DNA from: Nitrosomonas sp.
GTDB taxonomy: Bacteria; Pseudomonadota; Gammaproteobacteria; Burkholderiales; Nitrosomonadaceae
DNA length: 32,258 bases
Direction of reading: 5' to 3'
Assembly: GCA_021774075.1 (NCBI GenBank)
Contig: JAJFJK010000017.1
Location: forward strand, 1-32,258
Numbering within the stretch: position 1 is the stretch's first letter; each line of letters starts with the position of its first letter. The notes below the pieces were generated by a model. It was not told the origin of the DNA and made no database searches. It saw nothing but the letters and a program-made list of their open reading frames with translations. A program made the translations under genes and the position numbers. Positions 27,724 to 32,258 of the stretch are shown piece after piece.

Positions 27724-28661
27724 TGCCTATGACAACCATGGTGCCAGTGCCAATCACATCAGCGCAGATTGTGTCGTCAGACGCGGTTTATCCGGCTGCA
27801 GGTGAAGCCTTGTGGCTTGTAGGGTCATCTTATGATACGGGCGATACAGTCTCGCATTTAATCTCCCATCCATTCGGCGATTACTACCACCTTTTCGAAA
27901 GCAAGATAGATAGCAATGTAGGCAATATCCCGGAGGCGCGCCCAAACGAAAATGCAAGCTGGATTGACAGAGGCTCCGTTAATGAAACAGCGATGTTTTT
28001 CAACCTGGATAGTTTCCAAACCACCTCCCCATCTCCCTTTGTTGTTGAGATTCTACCCGGCGATAGAGTCGGCGCGGTTTCATTTAGCAATATTGACGCA
28101 GACAACCTAACCGTTGAAATTCTTGACGGAGCCACTGTTATCCATACCGAATCTGTTGACTTGCTGGATAAACCGTCGACTGACGCCTACGAATACTCTT
28201 ACATGCCATGGCGGCAGATTGAAAAAACAGCGGTCTTTAATCTTCCTATGGCTGTTGCTTATGGCGTTAGGTTCACATTTACCAGAGGCTCTGGATATGT
28301 GGGGGTAGGAAATACGGTTATTGGTACTCCGTTTGAAATCGGCAGTGTCCAGTACGGCGCGAAAATTAGCGATTTGAATTTCAGCACGCGGAAGCGAGAC
28401 CCTTTTGGGTTTGTGACGTTCACGCCGAGACTCAGCGTCCCGGACAATAAATTCAAAGTCAGGATTAAAAAACACAAAGTAAATGCAGTTAGATCGATTA
28501 TTAAAGACTTGAATGCGGTGGTCACTATGTTTGCTGGTTTGGGAGACCCGGAAGATGGCTACTTCGAATCCACGTTCCTGATCGGATTTTACGAAGACCC
28601 AGAAATATCACTGGATCATCCAGACGATGCGTTTTTAAACATAACTCTGAAAGGTATTTAA
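27723..28661 (+). CDS. Distal tail / tail-tip hub protein
   Basis: A 312-residue protein. The first 80 residues ('SDAVYPAAGEALWLVGSSYD', 'HPFGDYYHLFESKIDSNVGN') look like a small carbohydrate-binding module of the type 'A-W-x-x-G-x-x-Y-x-x-G-D-x-V-x-x', found in several tail proteins. The middle is beta-rich with a jelly-roll look; the C-terminal third has 'RDPFGFVTFTPRLSVPDNKF'. The start overlaps the tape measure stop (TAATG), so it is likely the first tail-tip protein. Family assignment is by position and pattern. Confidence 0.6.
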   Translation: MPMTTMVPVPITSAQIVSSDAVYPAAGEALWLVGSSYDTGDTVSHLISHPFGDYYHLFESKIDSNVGNIPEARPNENASWIDRGSVNETAMFFNLDSFQTTSPSPFVVEILPGDRVGAVSFSNIDADNLTVEILDGATVIHTESVDLLDKPSTDAYEYSYMPWRQIEKTAVFNLPMAVAYGVRFTFTRGSGYVGVGNTVIGTPFEIGSVQYGAKISDLNFSTRKRDPFGFVTFTPRLSVPDNKFKVRIKKHKVNAVRSIIKDLNAVVTMFAGLGDPEDGYFESTFLIGFYEDPEISLDHPDDAFLNITLKGI

Positions 28662-30092
28662 ATGTCAGGCCCAATATCACCATTCCCATTATTCACAGAC
28701 AGCAAAGTAGCTGCATTATATAACGCTGAGATGGATGCTATGAGGCGCGCTCTGCCGGTGCTAACGAGTGAGCTTAATGCCGTTGTAAAAGCGCTCAACT
28801 TCATCGCAACCAACTCGACAAGCGCAACCACCAATACCATATCCCTGGGGCTGAAAACGTTTGTCGTTGAACCCGGCAAGTCCTATGTTAAATCTATGAC
28901 GGTAAAAATGGGATCAACCGCAGAGCCGCACAAGTGGATGGTTGGCGAAGTAGAAAGTTACGACCCAGAGACAGGCGACTTTGCAGCAATTGTGCGCGGT
29001 TTAAGTTCAGTTACCGGCACTTTTGACGCATGGACAATCTCGCTTGCTAACACCGAAGTACCTATAGGTCAGCATGAGGTTATTGTATACGGGGGTGATG
29101 GTCATGGAACGATCAATACCAAAGCAAGAAGGCATTCTAATGTGGCGCGAAATGTCGGTACATCAATTAGTTATGTAGATAGCCCCACGCTTGGTGAATC
29201 ATTTACCATTAATGATGCTGGCATGTACACGATTACGTGTAATGACACTAAGAGCGGAGCTGTATCACATTTTGGAGTATCTCTCAATTCTACCGAGCTG
29301 ACCACTTCAATCACAAGCATCACGGAAACAGATTTGGTGCTCATAGGCGTAAGTGATGCGGCTGGTAGAGGGCAGATGGTCAGCACCCAAATTTTCCTCA
29401 ATGTGGGAGACGTCATTGTTAAACATACAGACGGGACCTGCGATGGGACAACTTGGATTGGTTCATTTTTTGCAATTTCACGCGGCAACGGCGGCGGAGC
29501 GACTGGCCCGGCCGGTGCGCAGGGTGATAAGAGCGGGACACGTTTCCAGTACTCCAGTAATACTGTTTCCAGCAATCCAAATGCTGGCAACTTCAAGTTA
29601 AATTCGGACACCACAACTACACCGCCAACTATTCTGTCAATCGATACGCTCAATTTGGACCTTATTGATTTCGAGGCTTACATAGCGACGTGGGATGTGG
29701 GCGGCACAGTCATTATCCGCACGAACGACAACGAAGACACATCTTTTGCCATGCTAACCATCACCTCCAAAACCTTAAAAGAGGTTGTCGGTGATGCGAA
29801 CTGGTATCAGTTTGGAGTTTCACAGGTGTCTGGTCTGGGTGCGTCATATAGCTTTACTCACCAGGCTCAATGCACCATCGAATATTACGCTGCTGGCGGG
29901 TCTACAGGTGTAACAACTTTAATCGCTCAATCGGCAGACCCGGCAGATCCAGCAGATGGTAATTCCGTCACATGGATCAGCGACGGCACAGACACCGGCG
30001 ACCCTGGCGACGTGATGATTAAAGTCAACGTATCAGGCGTTATCAAGACCGTAACTTTGGTTGATTTCAGCGTTGTTCCAGAGCCTGTTTAA
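28662..30092 (+). CDS. Minor tail / fibre protein with short collagen-like linker
   Basis: A 476-residue beta-rich protein. An N-terminal attachment part ('FTDSKVAALYNAEMDAMRRA') precedes 'FVVEPGKSYVKSMTVKMGST' and a C1q/TNF-like stretch ('VGTSISYVDSP', then 'FLNVGDVIVKH'). Next come a collagen-like stub (GATGPAGAQGD, residues about 280-290) and a C-terminal 'QSADPADPADGNSVTWISDG' segment of the kind seen in phage tail proteins. It probably trimerises at the tail tip and contacts the host. Confidence 0.65.
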   Translation: MSGPISPFPLFTDSKVAALYNAEMDAMRRALPVLTSELNAVVKALNFIATNSTSATTNTISLGLKTFVVEPGKSYVKSMTVKMGSTAEPHKWMVGEVESYDPETGDFAAIVRGLSSVTGTFDAWTISLANTEVPIGQHEVIVYGGDGHGTINTKARRHSNVARNVGTSISYVDSPTLGESFTINDAGMYTITCNDTKSGAVSHFGVSLNSTELTTSITSITETDLVLIGVSDAAGRGQMVSTQIFLNVGDVIVKHTDGTCDGTTWIGSFFAISRGNGGGATGPAGAQGDKSGTRFQYSSNTVSSNPNAGNFKLNSDTTTTPPTILSIDTLNLDLIDFEAYIATWDVGGTVIIRTNDNEDTSFAMLTITSKTLKEVVGDANWYQFGVSQVSGLGASYSFTHQAQCTIEYYAAGGSTGVTTLIAQSADPADPADGNSVTWISDGTDTGDPGDVMIKVNVSGVIKTVTLVDFSVVPEPV

Positions 30093-30108
30093 TTTTAAAA
30101 GGTAAATT

Positions 30109-30972
30109 ATGATACCGCGCGCATTATTAAGTTCAGCTTTTACTGAGGTAGATGAAAAACCAATCCCGGTAGCAGGCGACACCGTGCTAATAGGGAATAG
30201 CGAGGGCTCTTTCGAGCCAGTAAGAACCCCATTAGATGCATTGAATGAGGTTGGCTCGCAACAGCAGTTTGCCGTATCAGGCACTGCGGTTTTAATACCG
30301 CCATCCGGCACCATAGCGCCCAATGGAACCACGACATTAGCCATCGCTTTACCGCAAACTTATGACATGGGGTTGTGGGTGTATTTGCCTGCTGGCGCTA
30401 TAACCAGCGTCGGCGGCGGTGCAGAAGGTCTTTACTGGGCCGTCGCGTCGACCACTCAGATTTTGCAATTCAAGAACAACTACGTCGATCCAGATGCCGC
30501 CGAATTTATTCCTCGATCTCCCGCGACTGTTGGCAGTAATGCAACCGGTAGCGATTCTGCTTATGCGACAGTCGACAGCACCAATTTAACCATGGCTAAT
30601 TTGACTATCCCTGCTGACTCAATGGGATTAAACGGGCGCGTTGATGTTGACGTGCACTTTTCGCAAATCTCAAGCGGTAATGCCATGCGTAACATGGTGC
30701 AAATAAGTGACAACGATTTAACCAGACTTAATTCATCTGCAAATCTCAGCGCCAGACATATCTCTTTCTTTCAAAATATGGGCGTAGCGAGCAAGCAGGT
30801 TGCCGGCGCAGATAGCAGCGTAGTTGCGGGCAAGACAGACCCTGCGTTGCGCTTTTCGGAAGATACCACGGCTGACATCCAACTGACTTGCAAAGGCTGG
30901 ATGCATTCTGGTGAATTGGCAACCGGATATGTCCTTCTCGATTCATTAAAGTTCGAGATAACGACGGCATAA
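30109..30972 (+). CDS. Tail fibre-like protein
   Basis: A 287-residue protein. The N-terminal 100 residues ('RALLSSAFTEVDEKPIPVAG', 'GLWVYLPAGAITSVGGGAEG') look like an attachment or oligomerisation part; the C-terminal half ('NLTIPADSMGLNGRVDVDVH' to 'YVLLDSLKFEITTA') is a beta sandwich of the type seen in phage head or tail appendages. AAGGTAA before the ATG. The exact family is not recognised. Confidence 0.6.
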   Translation: MIPRALLSSAFTEVDEKPIPVAGDTVLIGNSEGSFEPVRTPLDALNEVGSQQQFAVSGTAVLIPPSGTIAPNGTTTLAIALPQTYDMGLWVYLPAGAITSVGGGAEGLYWAVASTTQILQFKNNYVDPDAAEFIPRSPATVGSNATGSDSAYATVDSTNLTMANLTIPADSMGLNGRVDVDVHFSQISSGNAMRNMVQISDNDLTRLNSSANLSARHISFFQNMGVASKQVAGADSSVVAGKTDPALRFSEDTTADIQLTCKGWMHSGELATGYVLLDSLKFEITTA

Positions 30973-30975
30973 ATT

Positions 30976-32034
30976 ATGGTCGAATACTATAAAGGCAGCA
31001 GTCGAAAAATACCGATCGCTCTTGATCCGTTACGAGGAACGGCCAGCGGTGTGCCAAGTGGTGGTGGTGGCGGTGGCGGGGAATCATCACTGACACCTTT
31101 CGATTTTTCCACCGCCACAAAGCTGATGCAGACTGGCTGGGAAGATGACATAACCATTACCCAGCAATCTCCCGGAAATCAAAACGCGGATATCAAAGGA
31201 ATAGATAACTCCGTGCCGGTGCCTAATAATTGGGATGTGCATTACGAACAAAGCGGTCATCTTCACGATTCACGCATTTACTATGAAGATGGTAACGCGT
31301 CAGATCGATTTGCAGAGATAGTAACGTCTCCAATAGACGCGGCAACGCGGGGTAAGGTTTTATCTTTTGAATTAACAAATGCAGCAATTTTAAAGAACGG
31401 AGTGCCGTACAAAGGCCGCGCTCAGCTTTCTGTAAGTCAGCTAACCGGACTGAAGGAAATTTACTGGAAGACCGACATGCTATTCCCTGCGGAAACGGGG
31501 AACTTAAGAAGCTTTGCGGGTACGCTTAGCTGGTTCACAATCGCGGAACTTTGGAACAACAAGGGGCAATCGGTTGATCCGTTCCGACTAACAGTTGCGA
31601 TCCATAAGCCAAAAGCTGCGGTTGGGTCGGCCTTACGGTTCAGCATCCACGGCCAAGAAAAAGAAGGAGCGCGCTGGTTTCCTGGGCAAATCTGGGAGTT
31701 CACAAATGACACATTTGCCATTCCAGATGATAAATGGATGAAAATTGAGTATTACTGCCTCGAAGGCGGCGAGCCTGGTGGTGGTTCGCCGGTAGGTAGA
31801 TTTGTGATGGTTGTGACGGTTGAGGGCGAGTCTCCTGAGGTCATCTTTGATATCAAAAGAGCGACACGTCATACACTGCAAGGCACGGGTGGGACTCACT
31901 CAGACTTTAATGGGTTTGAACAAATCCAAACACACAAGCTTTACGCCGGACTGAAAGAGATTACGCATATGCAAAGCCTTGGCAAAAAACTTCGCTTGTA
32001 TTTCGATAATTTTGAGATTTGGTATCAATCTTGA
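30976..32034 (+). CDS. Tail-tip protein with lyase/lectin-like beta-jelly-roll
   Basis: A 352-residue protein. A short N-terminal part is joined by a glycine-rich linker (about residues 28-36, seven Gly in a row) to a domain resembling concanavalin A-like folds of polysaccharide lyases. Visible strands are 'LKEIYWKTDMLFPAETGNLR', 'WFTIAELWNN', 'FRLTVAIHKPK', 'IPDDKWMKIEYYCLEGGEPG', 'GRFVMVVTVEGESP' and the final 'KKLRLYFDNFEIW'. That order (Trp-rich edge strand, 'D-K-W-x-x-I-E' strand, terminal 'Y-x-D-N-F-E-I') fits PL-type or lectin domains. It could bind or cleave host capsule; catalytic residues are not assigned. Confidence 0.6.
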   Translation: MVEYYKGSSRKIPIALDPLRGTASGVPSGGGGGGGESSLTPFDFSTATKLMQTGWEDDITITQQSPGNQNADIKGIDNSVPVPNNWDVHYEQSGHLHDSRIYYEDGNASDRFAEIVTSPIDAATRGKVLSFELTNAAILKNGVPYKGRAQLSVSQLTGLKEIYWKTDMLFPAETGNLRSFAGTLSWFTIAELWNNKGQSVDPFRLTVAIHKPKAAVGSALRFSIHGQEKEGARWFPGQIWEFTNDTFAIPDDKWMKIEYYCLEGGEPGGGSPVGRFVMVVTVEGESPEVIFDIKRATRHTLQGTGGTHSDFNGFEQIQTHKLYAGLKEITHMQSLGKKLRLYFDNFEIWYQS

Positions 32035-32048
32035 TTGGGCAAAAACAA

Positions 32049-32258
32049 ATGGATGATCATAAAGATAAAGCGCCAGACGAGCCCCACTGCCCTATGACTC
32101 CGGAGCAAGCCAAAGCACTGCTTGAAAATCAGGAAAAACTGATGAAACAAATGGCGACAATGCAGAAGTATTTATTTGCTGGCCGGGTGGCTGTTGGCAC
32201 GCTTATATGTGCCGGATTGACGTTAGATTGGCTGCGTGATCATGCGTCTATATTGAGA
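32049..32258 (+). CDS. Small membrane protein, truncated by the window end
   Basis: An ORF open to the last base, 70 codons seen. The start (MDDHKDKAPDEPHCPMTPEQ) and helix ('LENQEKLMKQMATMQKYLFA') lead into a hydrophobic helix (residues 41-58, 'YLFAGRVAVGTLICAGLT'). Similar proteins lie between tail and lysis genes in siphoviruses and may be holin-associated. The ribosome site is weak. Confidence 0.55.
   Translation, partial: MDDHKDKAPDEPHCPMTPEQAKALLENQEKLMKQMATMQKYLFAGRVAVGTLICAGLTLDWLRDHASILR

Noticed and set aside
1..32258. tRNA genes, rRNA, CRISPR arrays, insertion sequences
   Set aside because: No cloverleaf, repeat-spacer array or transposase was recognised by eye on either strand.

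Overview
The window is most of the genome of a temperate siphovirus or prophage with an HK97-type head. The host is probably a Gram-negative proteobacterium. The reasons are the lambda-like immunity region, a PF06892-type CII, a lipobox protein and a Sec-signal protein, AGGAG-type ribosome sites and moderate G+C by eye. I cannot name the genus. The integrase and lysis genes are not seen and probably lie beyond the two ends: the left edge cuts a DUF4224 gene, a family often found beside integrases, and the right edge cuts a small membrane protein gene.

Positions 1-4400 are a tightly packed leftward early operon driven by a strong promoter, PL (TTGACA-N17-TATACT, 4473-4501). It encodes a mini P-loop protein, small hypothetical proteins, a protein with four DnaJ-type zinc motifs, a dNMP kinase, a small membrane protein missed by length-filtered gene finding, an ASCH-domain protein, an HNH endonuclease and the DUF4224 protein. 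Positions 4543-6852 are the lysogenic block, also leftward: a short CI-like repressor, then a lipoprotein, a secreted protein and a DUF4760 membrane protein, ending in two tandem terminators. The last three genes occupy the position of lambda rexAB.

Positions 6853-9757 hold the PR/PRM control region and the rightward early genes: a Cro-like protein, a hairpin terminator, a leftward zinc-ribbon gene inside an 18-bp direct repeat, a CII-like protein and small membrane or zinc proteins. A leftward HigB/HigA-like toxin-antitoxin pair has its own promoter. Five 21-bp operators with one consensus (AAGTACAG-N5-CTGTACTT) lie at PL (two) and PR/PRM (three), as in lambda OL/OR.

Positions 9766-13596 are replication and late control: a DNA adenine methyltransferase, a VapE-type primase/helicase, a dense array of 9-bp iterons in large inverted repeats that is the best candidate replication origin, and a putative Q-like antiterminator followed by two terminators.

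Positions 13701-32258 are the late morphogenesis operon in canonical order: HNH, TerS (P27), TerL, portal, ClpP-like protease, HK97 capsid, connector, head closure, gp10-like, tail terminator, tail tube, tail chaperones with a textbook -1 frameshift signal, tape measure, and four tail-tip or fibre proteins, the last with a lyase/lectin-like fold.

The observations most worth follow-up are the iteron array with a Z-DNA-prone core, the peptidase-less repressor on a complete OL/OR system, the three-gene cassette in the rex position, the DnaJ-zinc/clamp-like protein and the primase with both expected catalytic aspartates changed to asparagine.
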